Of a stretch of 32,570 bases of DNA, positions 11,201 to 21,400 are shown in pieces. Below the pieces are notes generated by a model. It did not search any database, was not told where the DNA came from, and was given only the letters and a program-made list of their open reading frames with translations. Every line of letters starts with the position of its first letter. Positions within the stretch are counted from its first letter, which is position 1. Source of the stretch: Reclinomonas americana ATCC 50394. Its lineage: Eukaryota; Jakobida; Jakobea; Jakobida. A program made the translations under genes and the position numbers. The stretch is from NCBI GenBank assembly GCA_048213135.1, contig PS015251.1, positions 3,550 to 36,119 of the forward strand, given 5' to 3'.

Positions 11201-12375
11201 AGAAGGAGAAGGGAGAAGGGAGAAGGAGAAGGAGAAGGAGAAGGGAGAAGGGAGAAGGTGAAGGGAGAAGGGAGAAGGAGAAGGAGAAGGGAGAAGGAGC
11301 AGGAGAAGGTGAAGACATAAGGAGAAGGAATGAGGTGAAGGTGAAGGATGAGGTGAAGGAAAAGGAGAAGGTGAATGGAGAGGGCGAAGGAGAAGGTGAA
11401 TGAAGAAGGCGAAGGAGAAGGAGAAGGAATAAGCTGAAGGTAAAAGGATGAGGTGAAGAGGGCGAAGGAGAAGGTGAATGAAGAAAGCGAAGGAGAAGGA
11501 GAAGGAATACGCTGAAGGTACAAGGATGAGGTGAAGGAAAAGGCATATGGTGAATGGAGAAGGCGAAGGACAAGGCAAGGCGATGAGGTGAAGGATAAAG
11601 TGCGCCCAAGAAGCGAAACGCGAAGGCAGAGACACACACGATCTCTCTCTGACTCAGTCCTCACTGCTTAGAGAAGTATACGGCAGCACACCACACCCTT
11701 CTCTCTGCGTCTCTCTACGCCGATCTTTCTCTTTCTGCCTCAAGAAGGTGGAGGACAAGCGCGTCTGAGAGGGAGAAAGACGAAGGATAAGGCACACCTG
11801 CACAGAGCAAGTGTGTTGCTCTGTCTTTCTCTCGTGAAGCACTGTTTGATGAGCACCTTACAACAAGCTGACTCACTCTCTCACACAGGAAGAATACAGA
11901 GAAAGAGAAGTGAATAAGTTGCGTCTCTCTCTCTCGTGGAGCACTGTATGATGAGGGCCTGAACACACTCCCACACACTCACACACTCAGAGAAAGAAGT
12001 GAGAGAGAAAAACAGAAGTGAATGAGTTGCGTTCTCTCTAAGACTTGTATCACTGTTTGGTGAGGGCCTGAACACACAAACACACACATACACACACACA
12101 CACACACACTCTCTCTCTCATTATCTCCTCTCCTTTTCCTCCCCTTCTCCTCTCCTTTTCCTCTCCTTCTCCTCTCCTTCTCCTCCCCTTTTCATCCCCT
12201 TCTCCTCTCACCTTGGAGGCAATCCCGCCCACTTTGCACTGGCCGCAGAGGCCGCAGCCGAGGCCGGGCGCGATTTCTTTCCCTTCTTCCCCTTCTGTGA
12301 GAGAGAGAGAGAGAGAGTGAGAGAGCGAGTGAGAGTGAGTCAGAGACAGAGAGAGGGAGAGAGACAAAGAGAGAC

Positions 12376-12407
<32 letters not shown>

Positions 12408-13032
12408 TGAGAGGAGAGCTCTCTCTCTCTGTCNNNNNNNNNNNNNNNNNNNNNNNNNNNNNNNNNNNNNNNNNNNNNNNNNNNNNNNNNNNNNNNNNNN
12501 NNNNNNNNNNNNNNNNNNNNNNNNNNNNNNNNNNNNNNNNNNNNNNNNNNNNNNNNNNNNNNNNNNNNNNNNNNNNNNNNNNNNNNNNNNNNNNNNNNNN
12601 NNNNNNNNNNNNNNNNNNNNNNNNNNNNNNNNNNNNNNNNNNNNNNNNNNNNNNNNNNNNNNNNNNNNNNNNNNNNNNNNNNNNNNNNNNNNNNNNNNNN
12701 NNNNNNNNNNNNNNNNNNNNNNNNNNNNNNNNNNNNNNNNNNNNNNNNNNNNNNNNNNNNNNNNNNNNNNNNNNNNNNNNNNNNNNNNNNNNNNNNNNNN
12801 NNNNNNNNNNNNNNNNNNNNNNNNNNNNNNNNNNNNNNNNNNNNNNNNNNNNNNNNNNNNNNNNNNNNNNNNNNNNNNNNNNNNNNNNNNNNNNNNNNNN
12901 NNNNNNNNNNNNNNNNNNNNNNNNNNNNNNNNNNNNNNNNNNNNNNNNNNNNNNNNNNNNNNNNNGAGAGAGAGAGAGAGTGAGAGGAGAAGCTCTCTCT
13001 CTCTGTCAGTGTGTGTGCGTAACTGGAGGCAT
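5290..13032 (-). CDS. DRC4: Dynein regulatory complex subunit 4 (DRC4 / GAS8)
   Basis: Coiled-coil core subunit of the axonemal nexin-dynein regulatory complex, which links neighbouring doublet microtubules and tunes dynein in motile flagella. Exons (minus): 13032-13024, 12294-12212, 11156-11003, 10798-10718, 10651-10426, 9233-9061, 9000-8797, 7485-7328, 7268-7046 and 5499-5290. All join in phase to give about 506 aa; human GAS8 is about 478. Recognisable GAS8 landmarks, in order, are a basic Lys-Gly-Lys start (KGKKGKK), YFQLERDRLNTFWELTR, EAKIYKQK, HLLYENK, IEQRKNAHIHELM, YYNDITSNNIELI, VRWECEVLQQRF, KERDELYARFEEVM, FRNLLLERKLATL and the C-terminal IRTYEEHLARQGVPLEDLGF. Exon 1 (ATG CCT CCA) is inferred across an intron holding the 532-N gap, so the true start is less certain than the rest. 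Introns make up about 80% of the span. Confidence 0.93.
5500..7045 (-). repeat. Minisatellite filling DRC4 intron 9
   Basis: This 1.5-kb intron (donor GTTGCG at 7045, acceptor TCGCAG at 5500) is mostly a degenerate purine-rich array on the plus strand. Its recurring words are GAGAGCGAGTGGGAA, GATAGAATAAGGGGTGGGAA and GAGAGAACAAGGGGTGGGAA. The blocks recur in shuffled order, so there are several higher-order duplications rather than one clean period. Long Ser/Leu/Phe/Pro open frames on the minus strand are an artefact of this composition. Confidence 0.75.
7486..8796 (-). repeat. Minisatellite in DRC4 intron 7, about 11 units
   Basis: The core reads approximately CAAACACTCATGCGAAATGA on the plus strand, usually preceded by GCAGAG and followed by GGACGCAAAGAGAGACAGAG. 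Copies lie near 7648, 7750, 7864, 7939, 8033, 8175, 8267, 8396, 8429, 8520 and 8630, with spacing mostly about 75-115 nt. Units are separated by variable GAGA-rich linkers. The flanking parts of the intron are plain AG-rich low complexity. Confidence 0.75.
9234..10425 (-). repeat. Tandem repeat in DRC4 intron 5 with a splice-site-like core
   Basis: The plus-strand core GATACCTGCTGACAG recurs, with small changes, near 9333, 9416, 9521, 9604, 9709, 9792, 9895 and 9985, in a unit of about 85-105 nt. Pairs of units form a longer repeat of about 190 nt (9331-9520 compared with 9520-9708). Read in the direction of transcription, each core is a pyrimidine-rich run, then CTGTCAGCAG, then GTATC: a 3' splice site abutting a 5' splice site. 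Confidence 0.75.
11157..12211 (-). repeat. GGAGAA minisatellite and a threefold element in DRC4 intron 2
   Basis: Positions 11165-11600 are a (GGAGAA/GGTGAA)n array on the plus strand. Positions 11820-12080 hold three diverged copies of a roughly 110-nt element containing a version of GCACTGTATGATGAGGGCCT followed by ACACAC-rich sequence and GAAGTGAATGAGTTGCG. No exon is visible between 11157 and 12211. Confidence 0.7.
12434..12965. other. Assembly gap of 532 N within DRC4 intron 1
   Basis: The sequences on both sides carry the same motif: GTGAGAGGAGAGCTC or GTGAGAGGAGAAGCTC, followed by CTCTCTCTCTGTC. The unresolved DNA is therefore probably a longer tandem repeat, and its true length is unknown. 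It separates the inferred 9-nt first exon of DRC4 from exon 2. Confidence 0.9.
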
Positions 13033-14209
13033 TGAGCGAGAGTGTGTGACAGCGCGCGATTGAGTGATTCGCGCTTTCAACGGTCAGTGATGTGGCAGGT
13101 GTCATCGCTGCACATCATGCATCATTGGTTGTCTCGCTCGTTGTTTTGCTCCGCAGAAGTGCAGTGCCTGAATGAGTAGAGTGCGCGCAGTGTACAGAAG
13201 AGTGCTTTACATACTCGCCGACTATAATTGCGCTTGTGGAAATTGCAAGCGACGACGAAATCGAAATCGAAGCAGTGTGCATGTTGCAATTGAGCAGTGT
13301 GCTGGGCACGGTGTGCGCTCCTGCCAGAGGATGAGAAGATTTAACAGTAGAGAATAGGGCAAGTCAACAGAGCAAGAATGATGGGAAAAGAGGGAGAGAG
13401 CAAAGGCCAAACAAATATCGAGCTGTCTTGCAATTGATGACCAAGTCCAACAGTATCCAAAACATCAACACAAACACCAGTCTTGAGCGGCAGCAGCAGG
13501 TTCCTTGTGTGCAACAACAACTTCGTTCACCAACAAACAAGCAACAGCTGTCTTGATGACCAAGTTCAACCGTATCCAAAACATCAACACAGACACCAAT
13601 CTTGAGGCAGCAGCAGGTTTCTTGTGTGTGTTCGCTCTCGGAGCTCCGAACAAGTCGAGAACTGCGATCTTACCTGTGGATTTGACGCACTTGCATACGC
13701 ATAGCGTTTTCTGCGATCGTACACGGCACATCGAATTCGGGGGAAGGCCAAAGCCAGGCAAACACGTCCGGATCCGCGCAACAAGCAAAAACAGTGCACA
13801 GACACAACAAGTTTACCAATTCAACCTCACAGTGCAGCTGCAACACCATTCTTCGTGAGTGTCATACCGAAAGCCATCTACGGCGTGCAAAACGCAACTG
13901 ACAATGCTGCCCTTTGCTTGCCATCGCCATCGCCGTCACCTCAAACTGCATGTCACACAGTAAGCCACTCTCCCCTCCTCCAACCCTCTCTATAACAAAA
14001 AATAGAAACTTCACTGATCCACACACAACAATGAGCATCTACCAGTGATCGCCAACAAGTCTCGTGTGCTTTGATGTTGAGCATGAAGCCCTCTTCCATC
14101 TTTCCCTCTCCCTCTCCCCCTCCTCCCTCCTTTTCCCTCTTACCCCCTCCCTTTCCCTCTTACCCCCTCCCCCCCTCTCCCCCTCCCTTTCCCTCTTACC
14201 CCTCCCCAC
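13033..14209. other. Intergenic region between DRC4 start and nucleoporin 3' end
   Basis: Both neighbours are on the minus strand, so this stretch should contain the DRC4 promoter (near 13033-13200) and the 3' flank of the nucleoporin gene. It carries repeat copies 2 and 3 at 13411-13673. The rest (13680-14050) is unique sequence with no frame I recognise as protein. A CCCTCT-rich tract lies at 14090-14205. Confidence 0.45.
13411..13673. repeat. Short dispersed repeat, copies 2 (full) and 3 (partial)
   Basis: Positions 13509-13673 match 2824-2999 nearly identically, including CAACAGCTGTCTTGATGACC, a run naming ATCCAAAACATCAACAC, and TTCGCTCTCGGAGCTCCGAA. A more diverged partial copy at 13411-13505 sits directly upstream in the same orientation and shares ATCCAAAACATCAACAC and CAGCAGCAGGTTCCTTGTGTG. 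The copies are in the same orientation as copy 1. Their function is unknown. Confidence 0.75.
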
Positions 14210-16884
14210 TCACAACGACTTTCGCGGTCCCCGCCTCGCACGTCGCGACTGCGACCCCGACGCCCCACCCGCCGCCGCCGAATCATCAGTGGCCGCAAAG
14301 TCCGCCGCATGCACCGCCGCATCGGTGAGACGTGCAGTGGCGTCGCTGAGCGAGAGCAGAGTGGCCCAGTCGACGTGACCCTTGGCCTCGGTGCTCAGCT
14401 GCTTGATTTTGACCGCCACATTGTAGGCGCGAGCGGCCATGTGAGTGGCCACGTCCAGGTCGTGCACGCGACCAGAGGATGATGATGAGGTAGAGGAGGA
14501 GGACGGCCCGCCTTGATCGCCGGCTTCAATGGCGGCGGCAATCGCCGCCGCGCTCTGCAGCGTCAAGGCCGAGGCGGCATTCTTCTCGGGATCCAGGTCC
14601 TCGTCCGGCACGACACGTCGGTTGGCCAGCGCGGCTGCCAGCCACGAGTCGGCGCGCACGTCAGGCGCTGCGAGAGAGTGTGTGTGGCGAGTGAGGGGTA
14701 CATTGGTGATAGAGTAATGATCGCTGTAGACGTACCAGCTGCAGCTATTGGGTGCGGCATCGGGGCTGCTGCTGCCGCTGCTGCCGCGGGGGAAACTGTG
14801 ACGAAACGCCCAAGTGAGTAATGTGTTTGCGAGCGAGATATAGTCACTCACGCGCTCACCTTGGCGATCCCACGCCACTGGTGGTTTCCAGCCCGCCGGC
14901 TTTTCTGCTTTTTCCGCCTTGGCTTCGACGCCGAACTTGTACCGGACATGTCGCGCCGCGCCGATACCGCGACCCGGATGCCATGGGTTGCCGAAACCGT
15001 CAGCAATTGCAGCTTGCAGCACCCCAAAGCCTCCAGCAGCAGGCTTTGGGGAGGCGGCGAAGATGCCCGCCGGCTTTTCTGCGTTTTCAGCCTTGGCTTC
15101 GACGCCGAACTTGTACCTGCCATGCCCGAAACCGCGACCAGGATGCCATGGGTTGCCGAAACCGTCAGCATCTGCAGCTCGCAGCACCCCGAAGGGAGGT
15201 TTCCATCCACCGCCTCGACCGGCCTGTCCGCCACCAACAGCCAGACCTCGGCCAATGCCACCAGGAGCAGCAGCCGCACCAAAGCCACCGGCTGCTTGCC
15301 CTGCACCAAAGCCAACACCACCCTTTGCAGCGAAGCCACCAGCAGCCTGCCCACCGCCGAAGCCGCCAGCAGCTTGCATTGCGCCGAAGCGTCCACCACC
15401 CTTCGCACCGAAGCCACCTCCAGCTTGCCCTCCGAAGCCACCTCCACCAGCTTGCCCTGCACCGAAGCCGCCTCCACCAGCTTGCCCACCGCCAAAGCCG
15501 GCAGGAGCAGCCTGTGCAGCACCGAAGCCACCTCCAGCTTGCCCTCCGAAGCCACCTCCAGAAGCTTGCCCTCCACCAAAGGCACCTCCACCAGCTTGCC
15601 CGCCGCCAAAGCCGCCTCCGCCAGCAGCCTGCCCTCCACCAAAGGCTCCGCCAGCAGCCTGCGCTCCACCAAAGGCACCTCCAGCCTGCCCTCCGCCAAA
15701 GGCACCAGCAGGTTGCCCTCCGCCAAAGCCGGCAGGAGGAGCATAGGCAGCACCGAAGCTACTTCCAGCTTGCCCACCACCAAAGCCACCACCACCAGCC
15801 TGCCCGCCGCCAAAGCCGGCAGGAGCAGCCTGCGCTCCGCCAAAGGCACCACCAGCTTGCCCTCCGCCAAAGCCGCCACCACCCTTCGCAGCAAAGCCAC
15901 CAGCAGGTTGCCCTGCACCGAAGCCGCCTCCGCCAGCCTGCGCTCCGCCGAAGCCTCCGCCAGCCTGCCCTCCACCAAAGCCTCCACCTCCCTTTGCGGC
16001 GAAGCCACCTCCAGCTTGTTGCCCTGCACCGAAGCCTCCACCAGCTTGCCCTGCACCGAAGCCACCTCCACCAGCTTGCCCTCCACCAAAGGCACCTCCA
16101 CCACCTTGCCCACCGCCAAAGCCGCCTCCACCAGCAGCCTGCCCTCCGCCAAAGGCACTAGCAGCTTGCCCTCCGCCAAAGCCGGCAGGAGCAGCCTGTG
16201 CAGCACCGAAGCCACCTCCAGCACCTTGCCCTCCGCCGAAGCCACCTCCAGCTTGCCCTCCGCCAAAGGCACCTCCAGCCTGCCCTCCACCAAAGGCTCC
16301 GCCAGCAGGTTGCCCTCCGCCGAAGCCGGCAGCAGCAGCTTGCCCTCCACCAAAGGCTCCGCCAGCAGCCTGCGCTCCACCAAAGCCGACAGGAGCCTGT
16401 GCAACGAAGGCTGTCCGCCATTTGCCAAAGCCACCTCCAGCAGCTTGCCCTCCACCAAAGGCTCCGCCAGCAGCTTGCCCTTTGCCAAAGCCCCCTCCAC
16501 CTGGCCCTTTGCCAAAGCCCCCTCCACCACCCACCTGCATAACACCCACATCCCGGATCTTCATAGGCTCCACTGCACGTGCACGGACCGCGAAACCTGC
16601 ATCTGCATGCTCGCGGATCACCTTCTCCATGTGGGCTTCGGGGAGCGCGCGGAACTCGCCCTGCGTGAGGTCCTCCAGGCGGAGTTCTTCCACAGAGCGG
16701 CTGTCGAAGAGCGGGTGCGCGGAGATGTGGCGGCACGCGAGGCACTGAGGAGGAGTGAGTGAGTGAGAGGGCGGAAAGAGAGAGAGAGGAGGGGGAGAGA
16801 TGAAACTTCGTCGCGGGCTTGGTATGGATGCTTTTCGCGAATGACGACATAGTTGTCCATGAAGCCGCCAGTGCCCCACAGCAT
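14210..16884 (-). CDS. Nup98/Nup116-like FG nucleoporin with glycine-rich FG domain
   Basis: Four in-phase exons (16884-16807, 16744-14860, 14795-14736, 14667-14210) give 826 aa. Near residue 32 lies HISAHPLFDSRSVEELRLED, which matches the ISAMP-x-(Y/F)-x-x-(K/S)-S-x-EELR-x-ED motif of Nup98, Nup116 and Nup145N. Then follows about 400 residues with about 40 FG motifs in units like GGFGGGQA, almost without charge. Such domains form the cohesive permeability barrier of the nuclear pore and bind transport receptors. Next come two copies of a module containing DGFGNPWHPGRG and YKFGVEAKAE, then an Ala-rich helical C-terminus (DVRADSWLAAAL to KIKQLSTEAKGHVDW). I see no Nup98 autopeptidase domain with its HFS cleavage site, so orthology to Nup98 is not established. 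The shadow frames on the opposite strand are composition artefacts. Confidence 0.78.
14880..15205 (-). repeat. Duplicated GFGNPWHPGRG module in the nucleoporin
   Basis: Two copies of a block of about 50 codons lie in tandem (roughly 15205-15070 and 15060-14890). Both encode GVL(R/Q)AA, ADGFGNPWHPGRG, then RYKFGVEAKAE and EKPAG. High DNA identity points to a recent duplication within exon 2. The conserved basic and aromatic residues are unlike the surrounding FG repeats and could be a binding element. Confidence 0.8.
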
Positions 16885-17752
16885 GGTATTGTGTGTGTGT
16901 GAGTGGGAGAAGGGAGAAGAGAAGAGAGGGAGTGTGTGCTGAAGAGTTCGTTCGGAAATGTGAGCGGGACACGCTCCTGTGCATCTGTGTGCGCCTCCCT
17001 TTGGCGAGAGCACGAGTGTCAAGGGTCAGGGGTCACCGCGTGCTGTCTTTGCGGCAAAGCTGCAGAGAATTAGGCGAGAACGTCGACGTCGACGTCGCGA
17101 TCGACTCAAAATGCATCGCCACAGCGTTGCTGCACAGCAGTGTGCAAGCCGATAGGTGGTCCCAATAGGTTTGCAGGAGAGTTCCAAGTTCGTCGCCAAG
17201 TGCGGAATGCCCTTGTGGCCACATGCGATTCAAAGGCGTTGACGTCGAACATTTAGGCGCGATGTTCTCGACGCTGCATGTCTCACAGCCGGTTCTGCAC
17301 CGCTTCCAATGTAGTACACAGCTCTATACACCTTCTGCGACTTGCAGTCCAGCTTGTCGACCTCGCATTCTCGAGAAAACAGGACTCCCGTGTGTCCCGC
17401 ATCACTGCATCTTTTGAAAAACGGAGAAATGCGCGCCCTCCTCGCCCTCCTCACTCTCGCACTGCTGCTCCTCCTTGCCAGTGCACATGTGACTCTCAAC
17501 TCAGAGAGGATCACTCTTATGGACATGGAGGAGGCGACTCCCACCTTGCAGCCTTACAACTTCACAAATTCGAACAACAACGCAGTTCTGGAGCCGCTAT
17601 CTGCTCTCGTCGGTTCTGCACTGCTCCCGATGTACTACACAGCCTTCTACACCTTCTGCAACTTGCAGTCCAGCTTGTCTACCTTGCATTCTCGAGAAAA
17701 GAGGATTCTTACTGTCCTCCAGCATCTCTGCATCTCGACATTCAGCGGAGAA
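16885..17752. promoter_or_regulatory. Divergent region between nucleoporin and phospholipase B, with the duplicated PLB 5' end
   Basis: It contains the promoters of two diverging genes. A CG-rich word with repeated GTCGAC lies at 17080-17105. From about 17285 onward the DNA is copy A of a tandem duplication of the phospholipase upstream and signal-peptide region, described separately. Confidence 0.45.
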
Positions 17753-17895
17753 ATGCGCGCTCTCCTCGCCCTCCTCTCACTCTCCCTCTTGCTGGTCCTC
17801 GCCAGTGCACATGTGACTCTCAACTCTGAGAAGACCGCCTCGACAGTGGCTCTCATGGACATGGAGGAGGCGACTCCCACCTTGCAGCCTTTCAA
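17285..17895 (+). repeat. Tandem duplication of the phospholipase B 5' end
   Basis: Copy A (about 17285-17570) and copy B (about 17608-17895) share upstream sequence (GGTTCTGCAC, ACACCTTCTGC, TTGCAGTCCAGCTTGTC, CATTCTCGAGAAAA). They also share the start codon context GGAGAAATGCGCGC, a signal peptide (MRALLALL, LASAHVTLNSE) and the following MDMEEATPTLQP. Their ATGs at 17429 and 17753 are 324 nt apart and in the same frame with no stop between. Either could start translation. Copy B is continuous with the catalytic exon and has the more complete sequence. Confidence 0.85.
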
Positions 17896-18391
17896 CTGCA
17901 CAATGCAGTGGCCGTCGCATCCGCGCGCCACCAACGTCAATGCGCTGCACATGGAGGATATCAAGGTCGTCATGGCGCTGGGAGACTCAATGTCGGTATG
18001 TGTGTGCATTGATGAATGAGAGAGAGATTGTGATAAAAGATTTTCCTTCTCTTTCACTCTCTCACTCTCCGCACAAGCTCTTTGCGTGCAAGGTTGTTAT
18101 CTGGACTCTTTACCATGTCAGCCTTCATTCTCTGTCATGACCCCTTGTTCTTCTTCTTATTCTTCTTCTTCTCATCTCTGTCTTTCACTTTTCTACTCTT
18201 TCCTTCTCTCTCACTCTCTCTCGCATGCTCTCTCCTTCTCACTTAGTGTGCATGCTTGTTTTCAGGACTCATTCCCCAGTCAGCCTGCATTCTCTGTCAT
18301 GACCCCTTCTTCTTCTTCTTCATCTCTTCTCCTCTTCTCTGTCTTCCACTTTCCCTCTCGTCCCCTCCGTCTCACTCACTCTGTCTCTCTG

Positions 18392-18435
<44 letters not shown>

Positions 18436-21400
18436 CNNNNNNNNNNNNNNNNNNNNTCTCTCTCTCTCTCTCTCTGTCTCTGAATTCGCCAGCACTGTCT
18501 GTTTTTCCGTTCTCGGTCCGTCTTCCTGTTTTTTCCCGGCATTCTCTCTTGCCTTTGTGCTGCGCGTGGCAGTCCGTTTGCCTCTAACTCGTCGTGCTCT
18601 TCTTTGTCCTTCGTCGCACCGTTCTTATATTCTGTCTTTGCGTTCAGTTTCCCCTTCTCTTTCCCCATTTCTCGCTCGCTCTCGTTCTCGCTCTCTTGCC
18701 CTCTCACTGTGCATGTTGCAGTATATTTGCCTTTCAGTACTCGTCTTCGCCTTTGTCTCGATGTCGCACCTCCTTGCGGTCTCGATACTTCCCAAGTGCT
18801 TGCGTTCATCTATTCATTGCCCTCTTTCTGTTGCTGACTCGCCCTTCTCTCTGCTCGTCTCCTCCCGTTCTGTGCTATTCTCCTCATTCTCCCTGTCTTT
18901 CTACCCATTCAATCTCCACACGATTTGTTTCTTCTCCTCCCTTCTCCACACGTTTCCTCCCTTCTCCCAATCTCCTCCCTTCTCCTTCCTTCTCCTTCCT
19001 TCTCCTTCTCCTTATTCCCCCTTCCCCTTCCCCTTCCTCCCAGGCCGGCTTCGCCATGCACTCCCCCCACGCCTACGTCCTCATCGACACCCTCGTCGAG
19101 TTCCGCGGCGACGTGTTCTCCATTGGCGGCAACAAGGGCCAGTTCACCCTGCCTAATTTCATCAAGGTCTGATCCTTGAAACCTGGCTGGTTTCCCCGTT
19201 GTTTTGCGCTCACCTGTGCCGCCAGGTATTCCGCCCCGATTTGGTCGGCGCTTCGATTGGTAACAGGTGCGACGTGTTCTTCTCTTGCTCTCACGTGTCG
19301 CGGTGCTCATGATGCGTGCACATGAAGCCTCCCGCTGGACGCCATCAAGTGGAAGGATCACATCATCCAGCCATTCGACCCGAAGGTGACGCACCTCAAC
19401 GGTGCGCAGTCGCAAGCCAAGGTGGCTGATGTGCCCGCGCAAGTGGAGTTGAGTGGGGGGCGGCAAGAGAGATCACAATCTGCTTGTGCTCCAATTTTGG
19501 CAGCTTTACTTCCATTCTCCACGTCTCCATGGCACTGTTCTTGCCTCTTTACTAATTCTTCCTCCCTTGAATCCACACTTTGCATCTATATTGCTCAGCA
19601 TGTCCCGCCGCTCGCCTCTCGTGCTCCAAACTCGACACCTGTGATTGTCTGCCCGTTTCAATCGTGTTATACGTCTCGTCGCTTTGCCTTGATCCTCAGG
19701 TTTCAGCTCGTGTCGTTCCCCTTTCATTTCCGCTCATTGCGTGTGCTGCTGCCCTCTTCACTTCACCTGCCTCACGTCTTGATCCTCGCCACCCCTCAAC
19801 TTTCCACATTCTCTCTCTTTCTGTACTCACAGCGTTCTCTTTTCCATTCCCCTTCTACAGCTACCTCGTCAGCCAGCTCAAGACCACCTACGCCGACGTC
19901 GTCGACTTTGACAACGACTGGAAGGTGTGTCGTCTGTCACAGAATCTTTGCCTTCTCTCTCACTCACTGTCACTCTGCAGATGCTCACCATGATCATCGG
20001 TTCGACTGCTCAACCCTTAGCCGCTTTCCTTTCTCTCTCTATCCTGACTTCTTCGCCCTCACAGGTGCCAACAACCTGTGCGGCGCATGCAAGGGCCGGG
20101 TGCGCAAATTCATCAACTGCACATTGCTTCATGCAGTCGTCGCTCACCGTCTTGCCTCTCGCAGGACTACGCCAACCCCGACTACTACGAGCAGCAGCTG
20201 GACAACATCATGCAGACCATCGAGTCGCAGATCCCGCGGTATGTTTCTTCGTCGCTCCGTTCTGTGAACAGAACTCACTCCTCTCCATCTCTCCAGCGTC
20301 TTTGTCAACTTGCTCCCCATGTTCAACATCTCGCAGTTGCGGCGAGGTGCATTCGTCTTCTGCCCTGTGTTATCGCTGACGATCGTCACGCAGGGTTCAC
20401 GAGTTCGCCATGACGAGCGAGTATTGCCGGGTGAGTGCACAAGCACGAAACGCTGTTGATTTGCATCTTTCCCCTTGCGTTCACTTTCACGCTCTTTCTG
20501 TCCCTCCCATTTCCACTCACAGCTTGCTCCTCTTCCTCTCTCTCTCCCTCCCTCTTCCTTTCAACGCTGTCTTTTTGTTCCTCAATCGCCTCATTTCTGT
20601 CACCCGTGTCTTCTCTTGTCACGTTGCTTGCTTGCGCTCTTCTTCTGTGCCGTATTCTTCTGTTTTCCCCGCCCTCTCACACGCACCCGCCTTCACTCTC
20701 TTTTTCTCTTTCCCTCCCTTCCCTTCCTCCATCCATCCATCTCACCCTCCTCTCCCTCCCCGCAGTTCATGTGGAAGGACATTGTGAAGACGGTACGTTT
20801 CCAACACATCTCACACCCCCTCTCTCCTCTTACAACTCACCGTCCCCCTCTGTCACACCGCAGGAATGCATGGTAATTCTTCACCCATTCACCCACCCTT
20901 CTCCCTCCCCGCTCACCCTCTTCCTGTCAGTGCCTGCAAGGCGATGCCACCGACAATGACCGCCTCGTGATGGACCAGTATGCCGTCGAGTTCCGCAAGC
21001 GCGCCAACATTGTGGCCGAGCGCTGGCAGGCCAAGAACCTGCCTGGCTTCACGGTTCGTATGCGTGGGAAGAGATCCGCAATTGTCTCTCTCGTCACTCA
21101 CCTCTCGTGTGCAGGTCAAGGTCCAGCCGTTCACGGAGAACCATATCCTTTTGCAGTCAATGGTCCCCCTCTCGTCCTTGTCGTTTCTTCGTCCTTGACT
21201 CCCCGTATTGCACTGAAGATTCTCGGGCTGGAGTACGTGTCCAAGCTTGACTGCTTCCACCCGTCGTACCTGGCCGACGGCGCATTCTCTCTTGGCCTGT
21301 GGAACAAGTTGCGTGTGCAACCATTGCAGATGAGTGCGAATCGTTGCTCATCTCTGTCCCGCAGCCTCATGTCGAGCCCGGCGGAGAAGATGCACACCAT

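Noticed and set aside
14861-16762. Plus-strand open frame of 633 codons rich in Ser, Ala, Thr and Leu
   Set aside because: It is antisense to the FG-repeat exon of the nucleoporin; the GC-rich repeat keeps all frames open, and only the minus frame shows FG units and the EELR-ED motif.
17429-17752. Separate small secreted-peptide gene in copy A of the phospholipase 5' duplication
   Set aside because: Its frame has no own stop before copy B, and no independent 3' end is seen; treated as a duplicated 5' end of one gene.
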